From contig JAHBYL010000006.1 in NCBI GenBank assembly GCA_019635955.1, forward strand, positions 30,151 through 94,150: a stretch of 64,000 nt of DNA. Reading direction: 5' to 3'. This DNA is from Parvibaculum sp. (GTDB lineage Bacteria > Pseudomonadota > Alphaproteobacteria > Parvibaculales > Parvibaculaceae). The position numbers were made by a program, and so were the translations under genes. The notes below the pieces were generated by a model that did no database searches, had not been told where the DNA came from, and saw only the letters and a list, made by a program, of their open reading frames with translations. Below, piece after piece: positions 7,289 through 15,372 of this stretch; the stretch's first letter is position 1; the number at the start of each line of letters is the position of its first letter.

Positions 7289-9867
7289 TCCTGTCCTTGG
7301 TTTGCCGGTGGGGTTGCCGGAGGCGGAGCATCGTCGGCCCGCCTCACCTCGATGCCGAGCGTCCCGTCCTGAAGCGCAGCGCGCTGCATCTGGTCCTCGT
7401 TCCTGATGCCGACCTTGGCCTCCGCTGCGGCGGCATGACGGGCGCGGATCGCGACTTCGGCAAGGCGGACTTCCTGATCGCTCATGCCGCGCACCATCTC
7501 GGCCATCCGGTCCTCGGCGGCGATGCGCTCGTCGGACTGGATTTTGGCCATCCTGACCTGCAGGTCGCCCGCGTTCTTTTCCTTCGCGGACTCGACCTTC
7601 GCCATGTCGATCGCTGCCCGCTGATCCTGTCCGTTCTCCTGTTGGGGCGCGGGCACGCCGCGCTGCTCCATGAACTGCGGCGAGACCTGTGCCGCCATCG
7701 CAGCCACCATGTCCTGCTCCTGCGGGCCGATGGGTTGGACGAACGGTTCGCCCGGCCCGGCATCGTAATCCGTCTCCGGCGTCGGCACGCCTGCCTCTGC
7801 CATGCGGATGCGGTAAAGGTGAGCCGCGTGCTCTGCGAGATGGGCCAGCATGGCCGGGGTCACGAGTTCGCGCGCCTGCGGGTGTCCGCCGAATTCCGGG
7901 TGCTGCATGAACGCGAGGTGCGTTGCGATATGTGCTTCGTGGTCCTGCTCGAGAAAGGCCTTGACCGGGCGCTGCATGAGGATCGCCTGGTTCTCGGATA
8001 CCGGGTCCATGGGCGCGACATCGGCCTTCTTCGGCATGATGCTGTCGATGTCGGGCGTCTTCAGCGCCTCGTGCATGCGGCGCATCGCGACTTGCCGGTC
8101 ATGAAGATCGGGCGCGGCATTCGCGAGATCGAGACCGGCCTGCGCCACGGCGATGCGCTGCGTTTCGGAGAAGATGTTGGGATCGGAGACGGGGCGGATA
8201 CGGATGCGCTCGGAGAAGTCTGACTTGAAGATTTCGCGCTCATCGCCTTCGACCAGATAGGGGTAGCCCTCTTCCGGGACATACTCGGCATTGAGGCCGT
8301 AGCGGATGCCGAACTCATGGGCCGCGGCCTTGTGGAGGCGCTTGTGGATCGCGCTGAAGACCTTGCTGCCCTGCTCGATCAGCGCGACCGTCGTGCCGAC
8401 CGGGCCCTTGTTGTCCGCATCGCCAACCATCGTCTCGGTGATGGAGGCAAAGCGACGGCCAGCGTCGATAAGCGTGCCAAGCACCGAGAAGAGCGCCGCG
8501 CTCGGTTCCCGGACCGGCGGGGAGAAGAAGGCGTTGCGCAGCTCCTCCGCCGTCAGGTCCACGTCCTTGTACTTGCCCGGTTCATAGATAAGCTCGCCGC
8601 CCTTGAGCCCGGCTTCCTTGGCCTTGAAGCCGCCCGGGATCGAGGCCGTCGCGGCGCCGTCCAGAATGGCCCGGACGGCACCGGTGGCGGCGCGCGCCAG
8701 GCCGCCGATCAGATGCGGGAAGCCGAAACCGTAAAAGCCGAGACCGGGCAGGAACTTGTAGTGCGTCACATAATCCCGGCGGCGCTTCATCGCGTCGTCG
8801 TGGCGCCAATTTCGGCGGATCGCCAGAACCTTCTGGCTGTCGCGCTCCACCGTTACGAGATAGGGAAGCGCGATCCCGGTCGGCCGCCCGCTCTCATCCG
8901 TGTCCTCGAAGCCCTGCAGGTCAAGGTCGACGGCCTGCTCGTAGATCGTGTGCTCCACATCATCGTCGTGACGTTCGTCCGTCTGGCCCACGGCGGCCTT
9001 TTCGACCTGCACCGATTCCGGCTCTTCGGGGCGGGACGGTTCGGCAATCTCAATATCCCGGTAGAGGCCCCGGACCTGCGACTTTCGGAGCTCGTTTGCC
9101 GTCATGTGGAAGCGGTGGGTGTAGCGCGGCGCCTTCTCGAGCGAGGTCGCACTGTAAGGCACGATGAAATCCTCGCCCCGGATCATGCACGAGCCGAGCA
9201 TGTCCTGCACATGGTCGTAATAGGTTTTCTTGAACGCCGATCCCGCCAGCGGGAGATAGAAAAGCATCTGATCGAGTTCGTCGAAATAGGACGGGTCTTC
9301 CTCGATCATCTGGTAGTTCATGTAGCCCTGCACGCGGTCCGCCGCGGCGAGGGCATCTTCGGTCTGCTGTCCGTACACCACGCCCTTGACCGGACCGTCC
9401 GAAGGGAAAAGCTCCTGCAGCGCGCGGGCGTTGAACTGCACCACGGCTTCGGCGATGAGCGGATAGGTCGCGGTCGAGCATCCCGGAAACGGGCCGTCGT
9501 CGATCTCGGGCGCGATGCCGAGAAGTTCGAGCCCCTTGCGGTAGACCTCCTCCCACGGCTTGCGGCTCGCCAGATCGGATTCGACATACTCGCAGACCGA
9601 CTGCGCGATGCGGACAAGGGAGGTCTCGTCGATCTCTTCCGCGAGGTTCCGGTCGTGCTCCTCGATCACAGGTGCGCGGTCATAGCCGTCATCGTCATCG
9701 TCTTCCTCGCCCGGCTCTGCAAGCATCAGGGCGCCGCCCATGAGGTCGACCACGACGGGCGCGTCCGGGTCGGTTTCAAATACCGACACGGCGCTTGGCA
9801 GGAACTCCTGCTCTTCGCCCATGTCGATCTCGCCCGGTCCGGCGAAGTCGTAAAGCTGATCAGCCAT
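7285..9867 (-). CDS. Portal protein
   Basis: The 860-residue protein follows TerL, overlapping its end by eight bases, and has the composition of a large portal of the P22/p94-like class. It has an acidic N-terminal leader (residues about 40-75), a conserved-looking RKPWEEVYRKGLELLG and PFPGCSTATYPLIAEAVVQFNARALQELFP segment (about 100-155), a central KTYYDHV and YRDIEIAEPS region, and a long helical C-terminus rich in Ala/Glu/Gln that would form the barrel. Portals form the dodecameric DNA channel at one capsid vertex and dock TerL. The length fits portals with long internal barrels, common in podoviruses. Confidence 0.9.
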   Translation of the reverse strand: MADQLYDFAGPGEIDMGEEQEFLPSAVSVFETDPDAPVVVDLMGGALMLAEPGEEDDDDDGYDRAPVIEEHDRNLAEEIDETSLVRIAQSVCEYVESDLASRKPWEEVYRKGLELLGIAPEIDDGPFPGCSTATYPLIAEAVVQFNARALQELFPSDGPVKGVVYGQQTEDALAAADRVQGYMNYQMIEEDPSYFDELDQMLFYLPLAGSAFKKTYYDHVQDMLGSCMIRGEDFIVPYSATSLEKAPRYTHRFHMTANELRKSQVRGLYRDIEIAEPSRPEEPESVQVEKAAVGQTDERHDDDVEHTIYEQAVDLDLQGFEDTDESGRPTGIALPYLVTVERDSQKVLAIRRNWRHDDAMKRRRDYVTHYKFLPGLGFYGFGFPHLIGGLARAATGAVRAILDGAATASIPGGFKAKEAGLKGGELIYEPGKYKDVDLTAEELRNAFFSPPVREPSAALFSVLGTLIDAGRRFASITETMVGDADNKGPVGTTVALIEQGSKVFSAIHKRLHKAAAHEFGIRYGLNAEYVPEEGYPYLVEGDEREIFKSDFSERIRIRPVSDPNIFSETQRIAVAQAGLDLANAAPDLHDRQVAMRRMHEALKTPDIDSIMPKKADVAPMDPVSENQAILMQRPVKAFLEQDHEAHIATHLAFMQHPEFGGHPQARELVTPAMLAHLAEHAAHLYRIRMAEAGVPTPETDYDAGPGEPFVQPIGPQEQDMVAAMAAQVSPQFMEQRGVPAPQQENGQDQRAAIDMAKVESAKEKNAGDLQVRMAKIQSDERIAAEDRMAEMVRGMSDQEVRLAEVAIRARHAAAAEAKVGIRNEDQMQRAALQDGTLGIEVRRADDAPPPATPPANQGQE

Positions 9868-11503
9868 AGAGGCGGCGCGTCCTTGCGGGCGGTCGGTTCA
9901 GTTCCATTTCCTCTTTCTCCTCGTCGTCGGGCTCGTCGTCCTCGACCTGCAGCAGGAAGCGGCGGCGGAACTCCACCAGCGCCATGATGACCGTGTTGGC
10001 CCAATCGTCATGCTCACCGAACGGGAAGTCCGCGCACTGGCCGATGACCTCTTGCGCGAATTTCCGGTCCATGTACCAGACGGAGCCGAGTTGAAGCGGG
10101 ATCGACGCCACATGAGCCAGCGGCACCTTGCCCTTGTTGTGCCGCGAGCCCTTGGGCGGGAGCCATGGGCGCGCTGGAAGCCTGGCGCGGCGAAGCTCCT
10201 GAATAAGCTGGTGGCCCGAAGCGCGCCGCTCGATATAGATGCGGTCGGGCCGCATCACGTCGGCGGACTTCCGGGCGCGGTCGCCCCACCACGCCTTCTT
10301 TGCCTCCGCCTTCAGGTCGGCTGCCGGCACCCGCTCCTGCCAGCCCTCCAGCAGGATCGCGTGATAGCGCATGTCCTCTTTCTCGCCCGTGTCGCTGTGG
10401 AGAAAAATCCCCCACGTCGTCCGGGCCGAATAGTCGTTCTCCTCCCCGTCCTCAAAGGCGGTGTCGTAGAACTGATAGATCACCTCGACGAAGGGCGGTT
10501 CCTTGTCGGGCCATTTGCGCCAGAACTTCCGCTTCAGGATGACGCCTTCTTCCTGCGTCGGGTTCTGCAGATAGAGCGCGTTCCAGTCGCGCTCCGTCAT
10601 GTTCGCGCGGGACCGCTCAAGTTCGGCCTTGGTCCAGCGGCGGGGCGAAAAGCTGTCGCCCTCTTCGAGCCGGATCAGTTTGAGACCCGGAAAATTGTCG
10701 TTTGCCGCAGTGAAGCGGTTGAGCGTTTCTGCCGCCTCGCGGGTCAGGACCGCGGGGATCTGCAGCACAACCCACTTGTCGGCAAACTCGCCGCCGTTCT
10801 TCGCCTGCTCGAGCAAGTAGCCCGCGAGGTCGTCCTTTCGCCACCTTGTCATCATGACGACGATGGCGTTCCGTTCCGGCTGGCGGCGGGTGTAGAAGCC
10901 CGGTCCGTACCAGCCGTTTACGCGGCGGATCGCACCATCCGAATTCTTGTCCTGCTCCGACATGGGATCGTCGATGATCCCGAGATTGAAGCCCTTGCCC
11001 GCGATGCCGCCCGTGGTGCCTGACGCAGCATACTGGCCCTCCCGGTAGCCCGCCGTCTCGTCGGCCGTGCCGTCCTCGCTCACGATGGCATCGACGCGCC
11101 AGCGCTTTTTCGAGGCCGTGGCGCGCGAGACGCTGATCTCCGGGAATATCGCCCGGTATTCCGGGAGCCGCATCAGGGCCCGGACGTTATCGCTGTGCTC
11201 CTCGGCAAGGCTGATCGCGTAGCAGACCTGCATGATCTCGTCGGACGGGTAAAGCCCACGCCACCACGCGGCGAAGAAAACCGACACCGTCCGGCTCTTG
11301 CCGGCGCGGGGCGGCATGAAGATCATGAGCCGGTCTACCCGGCCTTCCGCCACTGCCTCGAGGTGGGCTGCGATGGCGACGTGAATTTCCTCGATCGTGA
11401 ACCAGGGTGCGACCTGCTGGATGAAGCAGATCAGAGACTTCCGCGCCGCCCGACGCCTTAGCTCCGCATAGGCCACGGGATAAGCCGTCTGGCGAGCCAG
11501 CAT
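9860..11503 (-). CDS. terL: Terminase large subunit (packaging ATPase-nuclease)
   Basis: The 547-residue protein carries a Walker A motif MPPRAGKS at residues 63-70, preceded by the adenine-binding region, and a Walker B-type LGIIDDP at 174-180. A TRW coupling motif follows near residue 218, and the C-terminal half has an RNase H-like nuclease signature (FYDTAFEDG near 350). It cuts concatemeric phage DNA and powers its translocation through the portal. The start shares one base with the TerS stop and the end overlaps the portal start by eight bases. Confidence 0.95.
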   Translation of the reverse strand: MLARQTAYPVAYAELRRRAARKSLICFIQQVAPWFTIEEIHVAIAAHLEAVAEGRVDRLMIFMPPRAGKSRTVSVFFAAWWRGLYPSDEIMQVCYAISLAEEHSDNVRALMRLPEYRAIFPEISVSRATASKKRWRVDAIVSEDGTADETAGYREGQYAASGTTGGIAGKGFNLGIIDDPMSEQDKNSDGAIRRVNGWYGPGFYTRRQPERNAIVVMMTRWRKDDLAGYLLEQAKNGGEFADKWVVLQIPAVLTREAAETLNRFTAANDNFPGLKLIRLEEGDSFSPRRWTKAELERSRANMTERDWNALYLQNPTQEEGVILKRKFWRKWPDKEPPFVEVIYQFYDTAFEDGEENDYSARTTWGIFLHSDTGEKEDMRYHAILLEGWQERVPAADLKAEAKKAWWGDRARKSADVMRPDRIYIERRASGHQLIQELRRARLPARPWLPPKGSRHNKGKVPLAHVASIPLQLGSVWYMDRKFAQEVIGQCADFPFGEHDDWANTVIMALVEFRRRFLLQVEDDEPDDEEKEEMELNRPPARTRRLYG

Positions 11504-12186
11504 CAGTTCACGGGCACGAGCCGCGACGGGCCCCGGCCCTCGGAATATTGCTTCAGGATGCCGATGACCTCCTCGTCCTTGAGCTTGCCGAGAGAGCCGA
11601 CAAAGACGTTGTTCTGCTGGAGCATCATCTTGATGACCGGGCTATCGCCCTCCATGAGGCCGAAGCACTGGGCGAGGGTCCGCAGCGGGGCATGCTTGTC
11701 CGCGAGCTTCAGTTCGATGGACTGGCGCGCATCTTTCCCCTCGCCGGTCCGCTCGACCTTCACTTCCTTGATCGCCATGGCGTGCTCACGGCTGAGCTTG
11801 CGCAGGTCGACCGACACTTCGCCCGTAGCCTCGTCGATATCGAGGATATCGAGGATCGTGGTCTCGACCAGCGCGGCGAGGTTCGCGATGACGCGCTCCT
11901 CCGAGATGGCCTGCTTCTCCGCCGCTTTCTTTGTCCGCTTCGCGATCTCGGCCTTCACCCATGCGTCCTTGAGCCATCGGCATGCCTCTTCTGCCGGGTG
12001 GGCCGATCCTGCCTCTTCTGCCGCCTTTGTGCCGTGACCGCCATTCGCCAGATAGGCGCTGACGAAACGCTCCTTCATCGGCGTCGGGCGGCGGCCCTTT
12101 ACCGGAGCGCGGTCCGGGTCGGGCGCGCGGCGTGTGTCCTTCTTGCGGCGCTTGCGGGCGGGCTTCGCCGGTGTGTCGGCCATCAC
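11503..12186 (-). CDS. terS: Terminase small subunit
   Basis: The 227-residue protein has a basic N-terminal tail (RKRRKKDTRR), then a Terminase_2-type helix-turn-helix region (ERFVSAYLANGGHGTKAAEEAGSAHP, about residues 40-65), then a helical oligomerisation segment. TerS recognises the packaging site and loads TerL. It is directly upstream of terL with a one-base overlap. Confidence 0.88.
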   Translation of the reverse strand: MMADTPAKPARKRRKKDTRRAPDPDRAPVKGRRPTPMKERFVSAYLANGGHGTKAAEEAGSAHPAEEACRWLKDAWVKAEIAKRTKKAAEKQAISEERVIANLAALVETTILDILDIDEATGEVSVDLRKLSREHAMAIKEVKVERTGEGKDARQSIELKLADKHAPLRTLAQCFGLMEGDSPVIKMMLQQNNVFVGSLGKLKDEEVIGILKQYSEGRGPSRLVPVN

Positions 12187-12572
12187 ACCAGCCTTCGGCG
12201 CGATTTGCCGTACGCCGCGATCAGCTCCTGGGAGATGGCCTGCATCGCGTAGGCTTCCATCTCCGCGCCTGGCTCCGCCTCACCTATGGTCTTGCGCACG
12301 TACTGCCAGATATGCGCCGCCTCATGGACCAGAATGCCGATGATTTCTACTTTCTGGCGATGCTTTGCCGCGTCTTCCGATACGGTGACGATGGCCACTG
12401 ATCTTCCATCATCTGTGCGAAAATAGCTCGTGCAGCCTTGCGTTTCAGGGTAACCAGGCATCGGCTTGATGCCCATCTTCCGCATCTCGCGCGTCCATGC
12501 CGCTTCTGATGGGCAGAAGCCATAATGGACTGGTTGCCAGCCTCGTTCGCACCAGATCATGCGGTCCGTCAT
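12183..12572 (-). CDS. HExxH-motif protein, putative phage zinc metallopeptidase
   Basis: The 129-residue protein carries HEAAH at residues 83-87 inside a helix (GILVHEAAHIWQYV), with a candidate third ligand in the following helix (EMEAYAMQ, Glu near 105-107). This is the minimal zincin arrangement. The start at MTDRMIW is chosen because the longer open frame upstream is out of keeping with the neighbouring gene. It lies immediately upstream of terS, overlapping by four bases. Substrate is unknown; it could trim a virion protein or be a structural remnant. An SprT- or DUF-type phage metallopeptidase is the nearest analogy. Confidence 0.6.
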   Translation of the reverse strand: MTDRMIWCERGWQPVHYGFCPSEAAWTREMRKMGIKPMPGYPETQGCTSYFRTDDGRSVAIVTVSEDAAKHRQKVEIIGILVHEAAHIWQYVRKTIGEAEPGAEMEAYAMQAISQELIAAYGKSRRRLV

Positions 12573-12589
12573 CAACAACTCCAGTCGGA

Positions 12590-13270
12590 TTAGAAAATCT
12601 TCTTCACCAGCCCGCCGAGCACGCCGCCGGATTTCAGGTCGTCCCAGATGCCCTTCCAGGTATCGCCGCGGAACATGTCGGCCGGGCTCGACATGCTTCC
12701 CGCTATGCGAACGCCGCTGCCAAGGCCGGGAATGATATCGTCGGCCTTGTCGCCCCAGACGTCCTTGTCCTTGTAGAAGGCGCGGCCAGTGAGCGCATAT
12801 TCGAGAGGAAACTTTTCGTCGTCGCGGTTGCCGATGTTGCCCTGATAGTTCTCGTTGAGGGCGATCACTGCGGCGAGCGCTGCCCATGGCCCCATAGCGG
12901 CGAGACCGGAGCCCATGCCGCTCGAAGCCCCGGATGCGCCAGAGGCGCCGGACGCGCCCGAAGCGCCGCTGAACCCCATCGGATTCCATGCCGGAAGCCC
13001 GCCTGCGGGGCCCGATCCTGTCGATCCCATGGCGTTGAAGCCCGGCATGCCGCTACCGCTCCCGCCCGTCGGCATCGCTTTGCTCATCGCATCCATGAGG
13101 CTCGTGATGCTTTGGGTGTTGCTCTGGGCTTCCTTCTCGGCGTCGCGCTTGCTGATCATGTGGCCGGCGCGGCCCTCCGCGCGGCGCTGCTCTTCCCGGC
13201 GGGCGGCCTGAATCTGCGCCGCGAGGCGGAGCATTTCTGCCGCATCATCTCTCCGGATGGCCATTGCCAT
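12590..13270 (-). CDS. Gly/Ser/Ala-repeat phage protein, possible internal virion protein
   Basis: The 226-residue protein starts with a charged helix (RLAAQIQAARREEQRRAEGR), continues with a low-complexity Gly/Ser/Met region and contains five tandem Gly-Ala-Ser triplets near residues 101-116, then a hydrophobic segment (MGPWAALAAVIAL, about 125-137) and a Gly-rich C-terminus. Small proteins of this build encoded next to terminase are often ejection or internal proteins in podoviruses. The assignment is inference. Confidence 0.5.
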   Translation of the reverse strand: MAMAIRRDDAAEMLRLAAQIQAARREEQRRAEGRAGHMISKRDAEKEAQSNTQSITSLMDAMSKAMPTGGSGSGMPGFNAMGSTGSGPAGGLPAWNPMGFSGASGASGASGASGASSGMGSGLAAMGPWAALAAVIALNENYQGNIGNRDDEKFPLEYALTGRAFYKDKDVWGDKADDIIPGLGSGVRIAGSMSSPADMFRGDTWKGIWDDLKSGGVLGGLVKKIF

Positions 13271-13273
13271 GGG

Positions 13274-13462
13274 TCAGCCCTTGATGATTGCGATGTCGTT
13301 TGGGCTCATGGCCCGAGCAATATTGGCTGCGCGCTGCTCGCGGTCGGTTTGACACGCCACGCATTTCCGAGCGCTCGGGCTTGCCCTCAAGCGGGCGGGC
13401 GGTATCTGGTCGCCGCAGTCCTTGCATCTCTGGCCGCCGGTGAAGCGGATGACCTTCGCCAT
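13274..13462 (-). CDS. DksA/TraR-like C4 zinc-finger protein
   Basis: The 62-residue protein has four zinc-ligand cysteines C13, C16, C34 and C37 in the DksA/TraR pattern (CKDCGDQIPPARL... CVACQ). It lacks the long N-terminal coiled coil of full DksA, so it is like the short TraR-type phage and plasmid proteins that bind the RNA polymerase secondary channel. It lies upstream of the Gly-rich gene by three bases. Confidence 0.8.
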   Translation of the reverse strand: MAKVIRFTGGQRCKDCGDQIPPARLRASPSARKCVACQTDREQRAANIARAMSPNDIAIIKG

Positions 13463-13474
13463 GCTGACCTCACG

Positions 13475-13506
13475 AAAAAACCCGCGCCTCCGGGGGGAGG
13501 GCGGGT
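13475..13506 (-). terminator. Rho-independent terminator upstream of the packaging module
   Basis: Minus-strand stem ACCCGC-CCTCC / GGAGG-C-GCGGGT with a C-rich loop, followed by six T. It separates the early small-gene block (ending 13556) from the DksA-like and terminase genes, a natural early/late boundary. Confidence 0.75.
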
Positions 13507-13555
13507 CACAGACATGTTTCGCCGATTTGCCTGAGAAATAGCACCGGATCGGGGA

Positions 13556-13915
13556 TCACGCAAGATTTTGCGTCAGGCGGCGTCTCAGGGCCTCTATCTG
13601 GGCCTCGTCATTTTCCCGCCGGCGGGAATTTTGGTCCGGCCGCCCCATGATCCTGACGCCTGCCCGGCGGCATGCCAGCACGGCCAGAACGGCGAAGGAC
13701 TCGGGCCACATGCTGTCCTGCGCTATCAGGTCGTGAGCTTCCTTCGCGACACGGCGGGCAACGACGTCATCGACGACCCAGAACTGGTGCGTGATGTGCC
13801 ATTCCCGGCTTGTCCTGCGGGAGCGGATGCGGATCTGCCGCGCCGGGTCGGCCGCATGGGTCAGGACAGTTTCTGTCCCGTCCGTGGCGATGTAGACGCA
13901 GGAGATGTCTGTCAT
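13556..13915 (-). CDS. Phage hypothetical protein (119 aa)
   Basis: The protein (MTDISCVYIATDGTE...) has an N-terminal beta-rich half and a C-terminal basic helix (RRRENDEAQIEALRRRLTQNLA). It is the last gene before the terminator at 13475. Its start overlaps the upstream stop by four bases. No family recognised. Confidence 0.5.
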   Translation of the reverse strand: MTDISCVYIATDGTETVLTHAADPARQIRIRSRRTSREWHITHQFWVVDDVVARRVAKEAHDLIAQDSMWPESFAVLAVLACRRAGVRIMGRPDQNSRRRENDEAQIEALRRRLTQNLA

Positions 13916-14157
13916 TCAACCTTACCCTCTGGCCGGGCAGACCGCCCTACGGCATGGGGGCATGGCCCGCGCACCAGCGCGAAGTGGGTGTAGGTATCGT
14001 CATAGGCCAGCACTTCGAGCGGCGCCTGTAGCTTCGGCAGCCAGACCTCATGCACCCCGTCGCACGGGTTCCACGCAAAAATCGTGTCGTCCCAGTCGGC
14101 TATGTCGGGGAGCCTTGCCCACTCATGCCATGTGATGATCTCGGAGACAGACGGCAC
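13912..14157 (-). CDS. Phage hypothetical protein (81 aa)
   Basis: A small protein with many Trp and Asp residues (ITWHEWARLPDIADWDD). It is placed by context in the early leftward operon, with a four-base overlap to the next gene. I cannot assign a function. Confidence 0.45.
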   Translation of the reverse strand: MPSVSEIITWHEWARLPDIADWDDTIFAWNPCDGVHEVWLPKLQAPLEVLAYDDTYTHFALVRGPCPHAVGRSARPEGKVE

Positions 14158-14160
14158 GCC

Positions 14161-14418
14161 TCACCTCGTTTCACGTGGAACATTTTGGGAACCGTGGCTC
14201 TGGCTGGTCCCCTCTCCCGCGCTGGCGTGACCCGGGGTGCCTACTATCTCTCGGTAGCGGGCTCTGATGCGGGAGACAAAGATGTCGCTCGGTTCGCCAA
14301 ATCGCGGATGGCGACGCATTGCACTCACAAAGGCATCGAGCAGCAGGTCCAGATGCTCCCGCTGCGCGGGCCCCGTCACCTCTCTCACCGCTTGGTCAAG
14401 TGCTGTGGGGTTGGTCAT
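14161..14418 (-). CDS. Phage hypothetical protein (85 aa) whose end encodes a parS-like site
   Basis: A helical protein (MTNPTALDQAVREV...). Its final residues NVPRETR are the translation of a parS-like palindrome at 14167-14182 on this strand. It starts in a four-base overlap with the upstream gene. No domain is recognised; the C-terminus appears to be constrained by the DNA site rather than by protein function. Confidence 0.5.
   Translation of the reverse strand: MTNPTALDQAVREVTGPAQREHLDLLLDAFVSAMRRHPRFGEPSDIFVSRIRARYREIVGTPGHASAGEGTSQSHGSQNVPRETR
14167..14182. promoter_or_regulatory. parS-like centromere palindrome (copy 1)
   Basis: CGTTTCACGTGGAACA matches the alphaproteobacterial parS form TGTTTCACGTGGAACA at 15 of 16 positions. 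The central TTCACGTGGAA core is intact. It lies inside the coding end of a small phage gene. A second copy is at 42851. Confidence 0.6.
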
Positions 14419-14837
14419 GCGTCCCGGTCCTTTATGGCGGTGAGGAAGGCGAGGAGAAGGGCAAGCGCGGGGGTTGCAGCAAGGTGGCCCACTTCATCGT
14501 CCCTCCCCACCCACCCAAACGGCGCATCACCCGGCCCGTCCGTCCCTACGCGCCACGAAAAGCCCGGCAACTCCCTCTCTATCAGGGAGATGGTGGCGTC
14601 GAGAGAGGCGGTGTAATTTGGAGATGAGCGCCGCATTGATTTTTCGACGGCTGCGATCTTCTCAGCGGCTGACAACGCGCGGTTGGTCATAGCCTTGGCG
14701 TTGGACTCATACCGTACATATGTCTGCGGGCTGACCCGCTTCCATACCAAGCGGTTGACTTCGCTGTTCTGCCCTTCGAGTTCCCGGACGCGGGATATGA
14801 GGGCATCAAGTTCGGCCATCCTGTCTCTCTCGGTCAC
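14415..14837 (-). CDS. Phage hypothetical coiled-coil protein (140 aa)
   Basis: The start is taken as GTG 14835-14837, which overlaps the upstream TGA in a GTGA junction; an ATG ten codons earlier would lie well inside the neighbour. The protein begins with a coiled coil (MAELDALISRVRELEGQNSEVN) and ends in a hydrophobic segment (LAATPALALLLAFLTAI), so a membrane-associated or accessory replication role is possible. Function unknown. Confidence 0.5.
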   Translation of the reverse strand: MTERDRMAELDALISRVRELEGQNSEVNRLVWKRVSPQTYVRYESNAKAMTNRALSAAEKIAAVEKSMRRSSPNYTASLDATISLIERELPGFSWRVGTDGPGDAPFGWVGRDDEVGHLAATPALALLLAFLTAIKDRDA

Positions 14838-15058
14838 AGCAAATCCTCCATGCTGTCGCCTGTCCATTTACGCCTTCCGGCCTTCCAGTCGGCCACTATT
14901 TCGCAGGCTTTATCAAACACATTGTGGCAATCCCCCTCTGGCAGTGGCAGCCTGTCTATTACTGGCGGGCAACGAGGATCATCTGTTTCAATGATGATTT
15001 CATTACCGCTTATGTCCCACCAATAACGCGGAACCGCGCCCCGTTTTCTCTGTGCCAT
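14834..15058 (-). CDS. Phage hypothetical protein (74 aa)
   Basis: A small protein starting MAQRKRGAVPRYWW with Cys/Pro-rich central part and ending DSMEDLL. The upstream neighbour ends with a very similar DSMGDLL, so the two may be related small proteins. Its stop overlaps the next GTG start. Confidence 0.45.
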   Translation of the reverse strand: MAQRKRGAVPRYWWDISGNEIIIETDDPRCPPVIDRLPLPEGDCHNVFDKACEIVADWKAGRRKWTGDSMEDLL

Positions 15059-15066
15059 TGTTTCAC

Positions 15067-15363
15067 CTAAAGCAGGTCGCCCATGCTGTCGCCCATTTCG
15101 GAAATGATGGTGTCGAACAAGTGGGGCGGGAAGTAGATTGCGCCGGGAATTTGGCTCATCCAGACCTTCGTAGGCTCCCACTTCTTCGCTTCGTGCCAGA
15201 ACACCAGCCGCGCTCTGTCCTGCCCCTTATCCTCCCAATCCGCCCGCCATCCCGGCGCTTCCGTCAGCGGCCCGTCATTGGCCGGGAGCGGCTTCGCTTC
15301 CAGACGCTCGATCTCAGCGCCTAGTGCGGCGTATTTTGCTTTCAGTTCTGATAGGTTGGTCAT
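15067..15363 (-). CDS. Phage hypothetical protein (98 aa)
   Basis: The N-terminus is a heptad-like helix (LSELKAKYAALGAEIERLEAK); the rest is Trp- and Pro-rich. It ends GDSMGDLL, like the DSMEDLL end of the downstream neighbour. It is placed between the AAA ATPase and other small early genes. Function unknown. Confidence 0.45.
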   Translation of the reverse strand: MTNLSELKAKYAALGAEIERLEAKPLPANDGPLTEAPGWRADWEDKGQDRARLVFWHEAKKWEPTKVWMSQIPGAIYFPPHLFDTIISEMGDSMGDLL

Positions 15364-15372
15364 TCCTGTCTC

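Noticed and set aside
8317..9987. 556-codon plus-strand frame opposite the portal gene
   Set aside because: It is Arg/Val-rich antisense sequence without motifs; the minus strand encodes an evident portal protein in a packaging operon.
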